64,000 nt of DNA from Anaerolineae bacterium (lineage in GTDB: Bacteria > Chloroflexota > Anaerolineae > Aggregatilineales > Phototrophicaceae), in NCBI GenBank assembly GCA_019912965.1, contig JAIOHM010000094.1, positions 1 to 64,000 of the forward strand, read 5' to 3'. The translations under genes were made by a program, and so were the position numbers. Shown in pieces: positions 18,534-27,118 of this stretch (position 1 is the stretch's first letter; each line of letters begins with the position of its first letter). The notes beneath the pieces were generated by a model, which ran no database searches, had not been told where the DNA came from, and saw nothing but the letters and a program-made list of their open reading frames with translations.

Positions 18534-19196
18534 CTACCCGATTGCCGTCCGCAAACGCGGCGCATGTTGATGCTGAAGGTCATACGCAAATCCGGCAATG
18601 AACGACAGAATGAACAACACCAATGCGCTGATCAACGAGGTAAACACAATGCTCAGCTTTTGATCTGCATCGCTAACGCCCGGTACAACCCCGAAAATCG
18701 CAATTTCCAGCGTGAACAACATCAGCAGTGAACCAATAGCCAGCGTCCACGGCCAAACATGAGCCAGTGCAGGGCGAATCTCGTTTGGCAGCACATTACG
18801 CCACCATGTCAGCGGTTTATTGATGCGGGTCGCAAAAGCCCATGCCATGACGAAGAACGGAATTTGACCAATGCCACCGCCCACGAGGAACAACAGGACG
18901 AACAGCAGCAGAAAAACCGTCGCCCCATGCTTGGTGTGCAAATACCCCACTGACCATACGATAATCGCAAAGCTCACCCCGATTGCCAGCAGGCCGCTGA
19001 TAAGGAAATTCGGGATGATGGTAAAAGCCGCCTCGCTGCCATGCGGCCACGTCCGTATCGACTCGTGGATGGCATTGATAATCAAGCCATTAGTGGGGGT
19101 GTTGCCTTGAAGAGTCTCAAAAAAGCCATGACTCATCCCGCTGATAGCGAAGATGACTCCCAATGTTGCCGCAATAAATTTCGTTGCCCGGTTCAT
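18534..19196 (-). CDS. Multi-span membrane protein of unknown function
   Basis: 220 residues with about six hydrophobic spans (near 8-25, 60-85, 92-118, 140-165, 185-205). A charged segment NKPLTWWRNVLPNEIRP sits between the central spans. No family is recognised with confidence. GGAG precedes the ATG. It lies 72 nt upstream of the flavodoxin-like gene and 34 nt downstream of the metallo-hydrolase gene on the same strand, so the three may form an operon. Confidence 0.75.
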   Translation of the reverse strand: MNRATKFIAATLGVIFAISGMSHGFFETLQGNTPTNGLIINAIHESIRTWPHGSEAAFTIIPNFLISGLLAIGVSFAIIVWSVGYLHTKHGATVFLLLFVLLFLVGGGIGQIPFFVMAWAFATRINKPLTWWRNVLPNEIRPALAHVWPWTLAIGSLLMLFTLEIAIFGVVPGVSDADQKLSIVFTSLISALVLFILSFIAGFAYDLQHQHAPRLRTAIG

Positions 19197-19230
19197 TTCA
19201 GTCTCCTATCTTCTCCTTGAAGGATTGCCC

Positions 19231-19911
19231 TTACTTGGGTTGGTAATGATTCAAAAACGTCTCGATTGCAAACGGCTTCCCATGCCCCGGATAAACCGTT
19301 TGGATGGCATATCGCCGTAATTTTTCAACGCTGGCCTTTGCTGCCGCAGGGTCATCAATCATCGTCCATACGTCCGGCTTGCCCACGTTGCCCAACAAAT
19401 CCCCACAAAACAAATCGCCACTGCGGGTCAAAATTCCGATATTTCCTTTGGAATGCCCCGGCAGTTCAATCACTTCAGCATCCAATCCATAGGCCGCTAG
19501 AGTATCGCCAGCTTTGAGATACCAATCCGGCTTAAAGCGGTCAGCCTCGCTTAATCTGAACATGGAACCGAATAACCCTTTAATCAACGGATTCGGTTGC
19601 TTCCGGTTCCAAAACATATCGCCGCGTTCCACCATGCCCGTATCATCAACATGCATCGCAACTTTAGCGCCGCACTGCTTTCGCAAATAAGCCGCATTCC
19701 CGCAGTGGTCAAAATCCCCGTGCGTCAAAACGATCAGCTTCAAATTCCCCGGTTGGCATCCCGCGTCCGCCAATCGTCCTTCGATAACTGCCCGCTTGCT
19801 AAATCGCCCCGTATCAATCAGCACAAATCCATCGCCAGCCCGCACCAAAAAGCAGTTGACGGTGGTATTGAGAAAGAATGGTGTGGTAATAACCTCAATA
19901 GCGGCACACAT
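19231..19911 (-). CDS. Metallo-beta-lactamase-fold hydrolase
   Basis: 226 residues from the ATG at 19911 (GAGGG upstream); a longer TTG-initiated frame lacks a ribosome site. LTHGDFDHCGNAAYL is the HxHxDH-type zinc motif with Gly in place of the second His position region (HGDFDHCGN), followed by ELPGHSKGNIGI and GDLLGN, and a late YPGHGKPF His. This is the glyoxalase II-like branch. It probably hydrolyses a thioester, lactone or similar substrate in the cytoplasm. The exact substrate is not evident. Confidence 0.88.
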   Translation of the reverse strand: MCAAIEVITTPFFLNTTVNCFLVRAGDGFVLIDTGRFSKRAVIEGRLADAGCQPGNLKLIVLTHGDFDHCGNAAYLRKQCGAKVAMHVDDTGMVERGDMFWNRKQPNPLIKGLFGSMFRLSEADRFKPDWYLKAGDTLAAYGLDAEVIELPGHSKGNIGILTRSGDLFCGDLLGNVGKPDVWTMIDDPAAAKASVEKLRRYAIQTVYPGHGKPFAIETFLNHYQPK

Positions 19912-20356
19912 AGTCCCTCGCCTAATCAACAATCGCTAATGATCTATACGCAAAATCCCTTACGCGGTTGTGCAAAACATCACAAACTTTTCCAAACACA
20001 CCCCCGCCGCCAAAATTTGAAAACCCGAACTTGATTTTTAGCCCATTTGTTCGTATACTAAACAAGTAGTGGTTGCAGGGTAGCCCCCCACTAAACGGTG
20101 GAGATCAGATTCTCACCCACAAAAGATCATTTTCGCTCAACACGAGAATTGCTCCCCTTCGCCCTGAGGGAGAAGGGGTTGGGGGATGAGGGTGAAAATT
20201 GCGCTCCACCACTTAATGCAGTCCTACCTTGAACGCGAGTTTGGAATATCCCCCCAACCTCCCCCAGTCCATGTATCCCCATACGGTCATTGCGTATTTG
20301 CACCACCCCCCTTACGATAAGTAACCAGCTTTCGATGGATACGAACGGGAATCTCA
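19912..20356. other. Intergenic region between divergent genes, with a hairpin repeat
   Basis: These 445 bases between the divergent hydrolase and MFS genes hold no convincing gene. A GC-rich hairpin repeat lies at 20151-20191 (listed separately). CCAC-TAAACG-GTGG at 20088-20101 is another short inverted repeat. TATACTAAA near 20055 could be part of a promoter, but no matching -35 is clear. Confidence 0.5.
20151..20191. repeat. GC-rich intergenic hairpin repeat
   Basis: CCCCTTC (20154-20160) pairs with GAAGGGG (20172-20178) around an inner CCCTGAGGG, then a G-rich tail GTTGGGGGATGAGGG follows. I recall similar sequence scattered in intergenic DNA of other bacteria. Here it occurs once, so the repeat call rests on memory of other genomes and on the hairpin. 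Confidence 0.5.
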
Positions 20357-21523
20357 ATGCAGCGTCTTCGCCTCTGGACAGCGATTTGTTTTGCCGCCTT
20401 TGTCGCCACCGGTATTGCCGTCAACTTGCTCGGATCAACCTTTGCCAATCTCAGCCTGCGCTACGGATTTCCGCTGGAGGATGCGGGCATTTTTACAGCC
20501 TTACAAGCCATCGGTTCAACCACAGCCGTCCTGATTTTCGGCTGGTTGCTCGACCGCCGCGACCCGCGTTGGGTGCTGTGTGGCGCGACGCTGCTCTTTG
20601 GTGGTGGAGTCCTGCTGTTGGGATTTGCACCAGTCCTGCCCCTCGCTTTAGCCGGTTCGCTTCTGATGGGCATCGGTTTTGGCGGGATGCTGGCTGGCCC
20701 CAATTACGTAATCGCCAGTTTATACGCGGCGCGCAGCGCATCAGCCCTCAATGCTCTCAACGTCTTTTACAGCTTGGGCGCGATGATCAGCCCACAAATT
20801 GTCGCCTTTGCTTTACGTCAGGATGATTTCAGAATCGCCTATTTAGTGGCGGGCGTGTTGATACTGGCACTCGTGCTGCCCTTCGCCACCATCCAGCTTC
20901 AAAACCACAAGCACCAAACAGCCCAAAACACCCCATCTTCAGTCAACTACCTTGCGCTCATCCCGTTCATTCTGCTTTTCTTCACCTATATCGGCAGCGA
21001 AGTTGGCTTTGGCGCGTGGATTTTCACCCAGCTTTCAACCGTAGCCCAGGCAGTACCCGAAACGGCTGCGCTGGCAACCTCCGTGTATTGGGCAGGGCAG
21101 ATGGTTGGGCGCATCGCCGGGACGATTATTTTGCGCCGCATTGCCGACGAAGCCTTATTACCGCTGACGATTGGTTTGATCGGCATTGGGGTTGCAGTGC
21201 TCTTGGCCTTCCAAACCCAAGCCAACTTATCCATCATCGCCGCCTTTATTGTCGGATTCGGATGCGGCCCGGTTTTCCCCACCACATTGGGCATTGTCCG
21301 CAAGGCTTATCCAACCAGTCACGGCACAGCTTCAGGCATTTTGATCGGCTTAGGCAATATCGGCGCAATCGTCCTGCCGTGGTTGCAAGGACAAATCGGC
21401 GGCGGAAAAAGCGGCGGAATGCAGTTGATTCTGGTGGCATCGCTAATAATGTTACTAACCGCCATCCTCATCCAGCGCCGACTAAAAAACCAAACCGCCG
21501 CTGCTATTCCGGCGCAAAGCTAA
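20357..21523 (+). CDS. Major facilitator superfamily transporter
   Basis: 388 residues with about 12 membrane spans in two halves. The A-like loop GWLLDRRDPRWVLC after span 2 and GMLAGPNYVIASLYAARSASALNALNVFYSLGAMISP resemble sugar-type MFS proteins of the FucP/NagP-like or YfmO-like groups. The second half has GQMVGRIAGTIILRR, and FVGFGCGPVFPTTLGIVRK in its later spans. No binding-site specific motif allows a substrate call. It is monocistronic. Confidence 0.88.
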   Translation: MQRLRLWTAICFAAFVATGIAVNLLGSTFANLSLRYGFPLEDAGIFTALQAIGSTTAVLIFGWLLDRRDPRWVLCGATLLFGGGVLLLGFAPVLPLALAGSLLMGIGFGGMLAGPNYVIASLYAARSASALNALNVFYSLGAMISPQIVAFALRQDDFRIAYLVAGVLILALVLPFATIQLQNHKHQTAQNTPSSVNYLALIPFILLFFTYIGSEVGFGAWIFTQLSTVAQAVPETAALATSVYWAGQMVGRIAGTIILRRIADEALLPLTIGLIGIGVAVLLAFQTQANLSIIAAFIVGFGCGPVFPTTLGIVRKAYPTSHGTASGILIGLGNIGAIVLPWLQGQIGGGKSGGMQLILVASLIMLLTAILIQRRLKNQTAAAIPAQS

Positions 21524-21540
21524 CGCATCCCGTTCTCGCG

Positions 21541-21566
21541 TAGGGGCGCAACATGTTGCGCCCAAT
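21541..21566. repeat. Palindromic TAGGGGCG-type repeat
   Basis: GGGCGCAACA-TGTTGCGCCC (21544-21563) is a perfect 20-bp palindrome with no loop, preceded by TAG. It lies 17 nt after the MFS stop codon and may act in transcription termination. It shares the TAGGGGCG edge with elements at 17884, 44271-44314 and 55975. Confidence 0.6.
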
Positions 21567-21645
21567 TCTCAAATGGCTTATCCTATCGTCACCGCCCTAC
21601 ACCCGCGTTATACTCTCAACCTTGATTCGCAAAATGCAAAAAATC

Positions 21646-21780
21646 CATGTGCGAATTTGACGAATCTTGCGAAATTTGCGAATCATTTGCGCGCAAACAC
21701 AATTTTGCAATCGCAATCGCCGCAATCGCCGCAAACCGTTCTTGTCTTTTCTGAAAACTGATAACTGTAAACCGATAACT
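21646..21780. repeat. Degenerate short repeats upstream of the DUF423 gene
   Basis: A run of 9-bp units related to TTTGCGAAT (about 21648-21690) is followed by CGCAATCGC units (21711-21735) and by AACTG/ATAACT units directly before the start codon. It looks like slipped, low-complexity DNA and is not coding. Confidence 0.5.
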
Positions 21781-22173
21781 ATGAACCCCACCTCCCGAAC
21801 CTTCACCCTGCTTGCCTCCATCATTGCCTTTTTCGGCGTTGCCCTCGGTGCATTCGGCGCACACGCCCTCAATGCCACCCTGACCGCCAATGGACGCGAA
21901 AACACCTTTGATACCGCCGTACAGTACCAACTCGTCCATGCTATTGCCCTGCTTGCCGCCGCGTGGATAGCCGACAAGAATCCCAAACACCTCACCCGCG
22001 CCGCAGGCTATCTGTTCGCCGCCGGAACAATCCTGTTCTCCGGCAGCCTCTACATATTGGCAATATTCAATCTGGGGTTTATGGGCGCGGTTGCACCTTT
22101 AGGTGGTGCAGCCTTGCTTGGGGGTTGGCTTTGCCTCGGATTGTCCGTCTGGCGCGACAATAAAACAGTTTGA
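21781..22173 (+). CDS. DUF423 family small membrane protein
   Basis: 130 residues from the ATG at 21781. Upstream in-frame sequence is low-complexity repeat DNA and unlikely to be coding. Four spans are predicted. FFGVALGAFGAHALNATL and TAVQYQLVHAIALLAAAW are the family hallmarks, with GFMGAVAPLGGAALLGGW at the C-terminus. DUF423 proteins (E. coli YgdD) are inner-membrane proteins of unknown role. Flanked on both sides by short degenerate repeats. Confidence 0.88.
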   Translation: MNPTSRTFTLLASIIAFFGVALGAFGAHALNATLTANGRENTFDTAVQYQLVHAIALLAAAWIADKNPKHLTRAAGYLFAAGTILFSGSLYILAIFNLGFMGAVAPLGGAALLGGWLCLGLSVWRDNKTV

Positions 22174-22184
22174 CAATGACGACA

Positions 22185-22402
22185 TTGACGACATTTCCCC
22201 TCAAAACGTGCGAAATTTGCACAAAATATTGTGTCGCATTTGTCGCATTTGTCGCATTTGCCGCATTTTTCGCACATTCCGCTTCCAATCCCTTTACGCA
22301 GTTCTCAGTCCCCATCCCTCATTTCTTTATACTTTATACTTTTCACTTTAAACTTTTCACATATTACTTTCTCTCAGTCCTCAGTCCTCAATCCTCAGTC
22401 CT
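22185..22402. repeat. Short tandem repeats between the DUF423 and HExxH genes
   Basis: About four and a half copies of a GTCGCATTT-like 9-bp unit (22231-22270) follow GACGACATT-type repeats. TACTTTATACTT-type units follow, then CAGTCCTC units (22373-22402) that end at the ATG of the next gene. No ribosome site of normal form is visible before that gene. Confidence 0.55.
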
Positions 22403-23680
22403 ATGAAGACCCTCCGCCGCCTCATCACCCGCCTGTTCCTGTTCAGCCTCATGCTGGCCTTGCTGCAATATTCCAGCTTTATTCCCGGCTTGCAGTGGAA
22501 CGCCGTCGCTGTACTGGCAGGGAATTATCAGTTTGATTATGTAACGTGGGAACTCAATGCCCTCGGCGTCAAAATCGACCAAACCCTCTACGGCCTGCAC
22601 CCCTTTTTAACCGAAGAATCGCGCATCGCCATCGTCCGCCAATACATGGATGACCTCCGCGCCGCCCAATCGCTGGACGCCCAGATCAATACCCTCTTTG
22701 CCGATCCCACCATAACCGATCCCGAAGCCGCTTCCGCCGATCTCCGCACCCAGCGCGATGCCCTCCGCGCCGATTTACGAGAGCGTCAGCCGTTGGTCGA
22801 AGGCATTCTCGAAGGTCAGGTCGCTACCGTGCTGGTGGATGAAGGCTTCAGCCTTGCGGGGCAAATCCTCCCGCCTGTCTCAGCCCATTTCACCCAGGTT
22901 CCCAACCTTCTCGTCGTCTCCCCGCGTGACCAAATCCGTTTCGACATCTCCATCAACCTCGACCCGATGACCGTCGATCAGATAACCGCGATGGAAGACG
23001 CTATCGACCGTGAACAAGATGTTTCCTCGCTTATCGTCCCACTCGGCGGAATCGCCCTCTATCCAGCGATGGTGCTGGAAACCGCCTCCATTCCACAGGC
23101 GCTCGATACCATCGCCCACGAATGGCTGCATCACTACCTGTTTTTCTTTCCATTGGGGCTGCAATACTTCAATGGCGAAAGTTTTGTTGGCGAAGCCCGC
23201 ATCATCAACGAAACCACCGCCAGCCTGTTCGGGCGGGAGATGAGCCGCCTCGTCTTGGCAAAATATTATCCAGACTTGCTTCCTTCCCCTCCGCCATCAG
23301 ACTCCGCCACATCGCCATCGCCATCGCCACCGCCATCGCCACCTGCCTTCGACTTCGGTGCGGAACTGGATCGCACCCGCCGCCGCGTAGACGAGCTGCT
23401 CACTGCGGGCAAAATCGAAGAAGCCGAAGCCTACATGGAAGAACAGCGGGAAGTGTTTCTCCAAAACGGCTATCTCATCCGCAAACTCAATCAGGCTTTT
23501 TTCGCGTTTTATGGGGGATATCAATCCGGGGCACCCGGCGCGGGCGGGCAAGACCCCATCGGCCCTGCCGTCCAAACCGTTCGGGATAACAGCCCTTCGC
23601 TTCACGATTGGGTAATCACCATGCGTGGCATCACCACCCGTGACGGACTGCTTGCCGCCGCTGCTAATCAATCGGATTAG
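22403..23680 (+). CDS. Membrane-anchored HExxH putative zinc metallopeptidase, unrecognised family
   Basis: 425 residues. A hydrophobic N-terminal segment (about 8-30) is an anchor or signal. Residues 85-200 are rich in charged helices. The zinc motif is HEWLHH (His239, Glu240, His243). Glu270 in INETTAS, 27 residues later, could be the third ligand as in gluzincins. A low-complexity Pro-Ser linker (about 294-311) precedes a C-terminal helical region and a Gly/Pro segment. I do not recognise a named family. Peptidase activity is inferred from HExxH plus Glu alone. Confidence 0.7.
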   Translation: MKTLRRLITRLFLFSLMLALLQYSSFIPGLQWNAVAVLAGNYQFDYVTWELNALGVKIDQTLYGLHPFLTEESRIAIVRQYMDDLRAAQSLDAQINTLFADPTITDPEAASADLRTQRDALRADLRERQPLVEGILEGQVATVLVDEGFSLAGQILPPVSAHFTQVPNLLVVSPRDQIRFDISINLDPMTVDQITAMEDAIDREQDVSSLIVPLGGIALYPAMVLETASIPQALDTIAHEWLHHYLFFFPLGLQYFNGESFVGEARIINETTASLFGREMSRLVLAKYYPDLLPSPPPSDSATSPSPSPPPSPPAFDFGAELDRTRRRVDELLTAGKIEEAEAYMEEQREVFLQNGYLIRKLNQAFFAFYGGYQSGAPGAGGQDPIGPAVQTVRDNSPSLHDWVITMRGITTRDGLLAAAANQSD

Positions 23681-23783
23681 TTAATCCTTTGACAATACAA
23701 ACCTAATTCTTACCGTGATGCAATGCACCCCGTAACAAATCTGTGATATAACATTGAAGTTATGTATGGTTCAAGGCACATTT

Positions 23784-24155
23784 ATGCAGCGCATTCTAGT
23801 TGTCGAAGATGATACAGGCACGCGGTCACTCGTTACCCAAATATTGCAGCGCAGTGGTTTTCAGATAGCCGAAGCTGAAAACGGTCTCCGCGCCCTGGAA
23901 TTACTGGAAGATGATGACCAGTTTGACCTCATCCTCAGCGACTTGCGGATGAACTTGGTAGATGGTCTCCAATTGTTGAGCGAAGTCAAAATCCACTGGC
24001 CCGCTATCCCGGTCATTATCCTTAGCGTCTATTCAATGTCCGACTGGATACAGGAGGCTTTTGATAAAGGCGCAGCCGATTACATCATCAAACCCTTCAC
24101 CCAGCACCAGTTAATCGACTCGATCAACCACGCCCTCGGTGAACGCCAGCCCTAA
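23784..24155 (+). CDS. Receiver-only response regulator (CheY-like)
   Basis: 123 residues from the ATG at 23784; two earlier in-frame starts would add a tail before the receiver fold. The acidic pair is VVEDD, the phospho-acceptor Asp lies in LILSDLRMN, the Ser/Thr switch in VIILSVYS and the conserved Lys in IIKPF. There is no output domain, so it acts by protein contact or phosphotransfer. No histidine kinase is adjacent. A second such protein lies at 33764. Confidence 0.88.
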   Translation: MQRILVVEDDTGTRSLVTQILQRSGFQIAEAENGLRALELLEDDDQFDLILSDLRMNLVDGLQLLSEVKIHWPAIPVIILSVYSMSDWIQEAFDKGAADYIIKPFTQHQLIDSINHALGERQP

Positions 24156-25253
24156 TCAGCGGTGCAGCAGGTGAACATCCTCATGCACTAAACCGACGCC
24201 GACCGTCTGCCCTTCGGCAAAGACATAATCCGCGCGCGGGTCGTTCTCCACCACCATGAGCTGTTGCCCTTCAACTTCAACCAGATATTCCACTTCTGTG
24301 CCCAGATACATCGCCTGTATAACCTGCGCTTGTATCAACTCTGGATCAGTCCGCAGTTGTAAACCCTCCGGTCGCAGGATAGCATCCAGCGTATCCCCAA
24401 CCTTTGGCGCGGGTGACATCAGTTGAACCAACCGTTGCCCCAGAATCCGAATCGTAACCTGTTCACCATCAACCGCTTCAACCTTTGTTTCCACAAAGTT
24501 CGCCCGACCAATAAAATCCGCCACAAACCGCGAAATCGGACGCCGATAAATCTCACCCGGCGAACCAATTTGCTCAATCCGTCCCGCGTTCATCACCACA
24601 ATCCGGTCAGACATCGCCATCGCCTCAACCTGATCGTGCGTAACGTATACGCTGGTGATGTTCAAGCGGCGCTGTAGCCGGTGAATTTCACCCCGCATCT
24701 GCACCCGCAGTTTCGCATCCAGATTGGAAAGAGGTTCATCAAATAACAGCACACGCGGTTCCATCACCAGCGCCCGTGCCAGCGCCACCCGCTGCTGCTG
24801 CCCGCCGGAAAGCTGATTCGGGCGGCGTGTCCCCAACTTTGAAAGGCCGATCATATCCAGCGTCGAGTTGACCTTCTCTTCAATCTGCTTGCGTGGCAGC
24901 TTACGAATAGTCAGCCCATACGCCACATTATCAAATACCGTCATATGAGGAAACAGCGCATAACTTTGGAACACCATCGCCATATCCCGATTATTCGGAG
25001 GCTGGTTCGTAATCTCGCGCCCATCCAGCACGATTCGCCCCGTACTCGGCATCTCAAACCCCGCGATCAACCGGAGTGTGGTTGTCTTGCCACAGCCGGA
25101 CGGCCCAAGCAATGTAATGAACTCGCCCTTCTGGATGTTGAGCGATACCGCATCCACCGCGATAACTTCGCCACCTCCACCACGTTGGGGGAATTTCTTC
25201 GTAATGCCTTCCAGAATCAGACTATCTCCAGAGGCCTGTGGACGATTAAACAT
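24156..25253 (-). CDS. ABC transporter ATPase, FbpC/PotA-type
   Basis: 365 residues. Walker A is GPSGCGKTTTLRL, the signature LSGGQQQRVALARAL and Walker B LLFDEPLSNLDAKLR, with the switch His in YVTHDQVEA. A TOBE-type beta domain fills the C-terminal 120 residues. It overlaps the permease stop by 1 nt and completes a binding protein-permease-ATPase operon read leftward. Type fits iron(III), phosphonate, thiamine or polyamine importers. Confidence 0.92.
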   Translation of the reverse strand: MFNRPQASGDSLILEGITKKFPQRGGGGEVIAVDAVSLNIQKGEFITLLGPSGCGKTTTLRLIAGFEMPSTGRIVLDGREITNQPPNNRDMAMVFQSYALFPHMTVFDNVAYGLTIRKLPRKQIEEKVNSTLDMIGLSKLGTRRPNQLSGGQQQRVALARALVMEPRVLLFDEPLSNLDAKLRVQMRGEIHRLQRRLNITSVYVTHDQVEAMAMSDRIVVMNAGRIEQIGSPGEIYRRPISRFVADFIGRANFVETKVEAVDGEQVTIRILGQRLVQLMSPAPKVGDTLDAILRPEGLQLRTDPELIQAQVIQAMYLGTEVEYLVEVEGQQLMVVENDPRADYVFAEGQTVGVGLVHEDVHLLHR

Positions 25254-27028
25254 TATCTGCCTCCCTCAAGCGGTCGTCCTGCGCCTGATGTTGCGCCGAC
25301 TGTCAAATACAGAATGCCAATAGAAGTCATCACGATCAAAATCAAAATCACGCAGTACGCGAAAGCATTGCCAAAGCGCCCATTCTCCACTTCATTCAAA
25401 ATCTGCGCCGTCATAATCTTTGTCTGCGGCGTCGTCAAAAACACAATCGCCGAAATCGTGGTCATCGACCGCGCGAAGGCATAAATCAACCCGGATAAAA
25501 ATGCTGGACGAATCAACGGCAGCGTAATCCGCCGGAACGTTTGGGCATTATTCGCCCCCAGACTGATCGATGCTTCCTCAATCGCCGGGTCAATCTGGCT
25601 CAACAGCGAAACCCCGGCGCGCAGTGCAGCCGGAACACTCCGAACCACATACACCAGAATGATCGCCAGCGCCCCGCCGAAGATCGCCCTTCCGCCCGTC
25701 AGTTTGGGTATCAGCGTAATCGTGGTTGGCGTTTCCCCACCAAATGGCAGCACCAGCTCAACCGGATTATTGAACACCAGCAGATACCCGATGCCGATGA
25801 TCGTACCGGGAACAGCAATCCCCAGCATCGTCGAAAAATCCAGCAAACCCTGTCCTGCAAATGACTTACGCACGATCAGAAACGCGATGAAGATACCCAG
25901 CAAACCCGCCACCGGGGTAGCAATAGCCGCAAGAACTGTCGTATCGGTCATGGCTTTCGAGCCAATCCCGTTGATGACGAAGTTGAAGTTATCCAGCGTC
26001 AGTGTGTTATTCACACCCGGCACTTTGCTGAACGCGCCGAAGAAAATGACAGCATAAATCAGGATAATCAGGATGCAAACCGTCATAACCATGCCGAACA
26101 GAGTCCAGCGTACCAGCGGATGGGTGATCTGCTGCGGGTTTCCAGCGGGCTTCCCGGTTACTGATACCACCGATGTTCGACTGATCCAATATCGCTGCAC
26201 CATAAATACCGTCAGCGAGGGTACAAGCAAAATAATCGAAAGCACTGCCGAAGCCGTTGTATCGTACAACCCGACGATAGATACATAAATGCGCGTCGCC
26301 AGCACTTCATAATTCCCGCCCAGCACCAGCGGATTGCCGAGGTCAGCAATCGCTTCCACGAACAGCAGCAGGAATGACCCCGCGATTCCCGGTATCAACA
26401 TTGGCACAGTCACCGTGCGGAAGATGTGCCAGCGGCTTGCACCGAGGTTCGTTGCGGCCTCGTCCAGCGTCGGGTCAAGCGCCTCCAGCATTCCTTTCAG
26501 GTTCAGGTAAGCCACTGTAAATAACGACAGGGATAGCACCAGTGTTAAACCGTCTAATCCATAAATATCGTTGCAGCCCCGCCCTGCACCCCACAAACAC
26601 CGGCTGTCAAAAATACCTTTGGTGATATAGCCGTTGCGTCCGAACAGCAGAATGATCGCGCTCGCCAGCGCAAATGGTGGCGAAATAATCGGCACTAGTG
26701 CGACGATATGCATGAACCGCTTGAATGGAGCTTGAACCTTGACCTGTACATAGGCGAACAGGAAGCCAATCAGTGTACCCACCGTAGCAACCGTCAGACC
26801 CATCACCACCGTGTTGCTGATGATCGTCTGGTAAGCGGGTTGGCCGAGATAGCGTTCAAACAGCGGGAGTCCTTCGCTGGAAAGCCCCACTCCCACCATC
26901 GCCAGAATCGGCATGATGATGGCAACAACCACAAAAAGCACCGCGATCACCAATCCGATAGCCAGAACCGGGTCGCGGAACACACGGATAAACTCGCCGA
27001 GATAGCGGTTATGTCGCAAAAAACCCAA
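25253..27028 (-). CDS. ABC permease with two fused halves, FbpB-type
   Basis: 591 residues, about 12 spans. Both halves have a coupling motif: DEAATNLGASRWHIFRTVTV (first) and EEASISLGANNAQTFRRITL (second). Two permease domains in one chain are typical of FbpB-like importers of iron and of 2-aminoethylphosphonate. The start is a TTG at 27028, supported by GAGGAG 7 nt upstream. A hairpin at 27059-27086 separates it from the binding-protein gene. Confidence 0.92.
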   Translation of the reverse strand: MGFLRHNRYLGEFIRVFRDPVLAIGLVIAVLFVVVAIIMPILAMVGVGLSSEGLPLFERYLGQPAYQTIISNTVVMGLTVATVGTLIGFLFAYVQVKVQAPFKRFMHIVALVPIISPPFALASAIILLFGRNGYITKGIFDSRCLWGAGRGCNDIYGLDGLTLVLSLSLFTVAYLNLKGMLEALDPTLDEAATNLGASRWHIFRTVTVPMLIPGIAGSFLLLFVEAIADLGNPLVLGGNYEVLATRIYVSIVGLYDTTASAVLSIILLVPSLTVFMVQRYWISRTSVVSVTGKPAGNPQQITHPLVRWTLFGMVMTVCILIILIYAVIFFGAFSKVPGVNNTLTLDNFNFVINGIGSKAMTDTTVLAAIATPVAGLLGIFIAFLIVRKSFAGQGLLDFSTMLGIAVPGTIIGIGYLLVFNNPVELVLPFGGETPTTITLIPKLTGGRAIFGGALAIILVYVVRSVPAALRAGVSLLSQIDPAIEEASISLGANNAQTFRRITLPLIRPAFLSGLIYAFARSMTTISAIVFLTTPQTKIMTAQILNEVENGRFGNAFAYCVILILIVMTSIGILYLTVGATSGAGRPLEGGR

Positions 27029-27058
27029 GTGAAACTCCTCAAAAAAGTATTATTTAAA

Positions 27059-27086
27059 GCCTGCCGATCACTCTTGATCGGCAGGC
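27059..27086 (-). terminator. Hairpin between binding-protein and permease genes
   Basis: GCCTGCCGATCA and TGATCGGCAGGC form a perfect 12-bp stem with a CTCT loop, just after the binding-protein stop on the reverse strand. A loose T/A-rich stretch follows. It probably limits read-through and protects the upstream mRNA, as for the hairpins at 4513 and 55975. Confidence 0.75.
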
Positions 27087-27118
27087 GGTTCATATTCAGA
27101 CTGGCTAATGCAGAAAGA

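Noticed and set aside
22231..22275. CRISPR-like array
   Set aside because: Units are about 9 bp with no spacers, and no cas gene is near; this is simple tandem repeat DNA.
23313..23345. CCATCG tandem units inside the HExxH gene
   Set aside because: They encode an in-frame Pro-Ser linker and need no other explanation.
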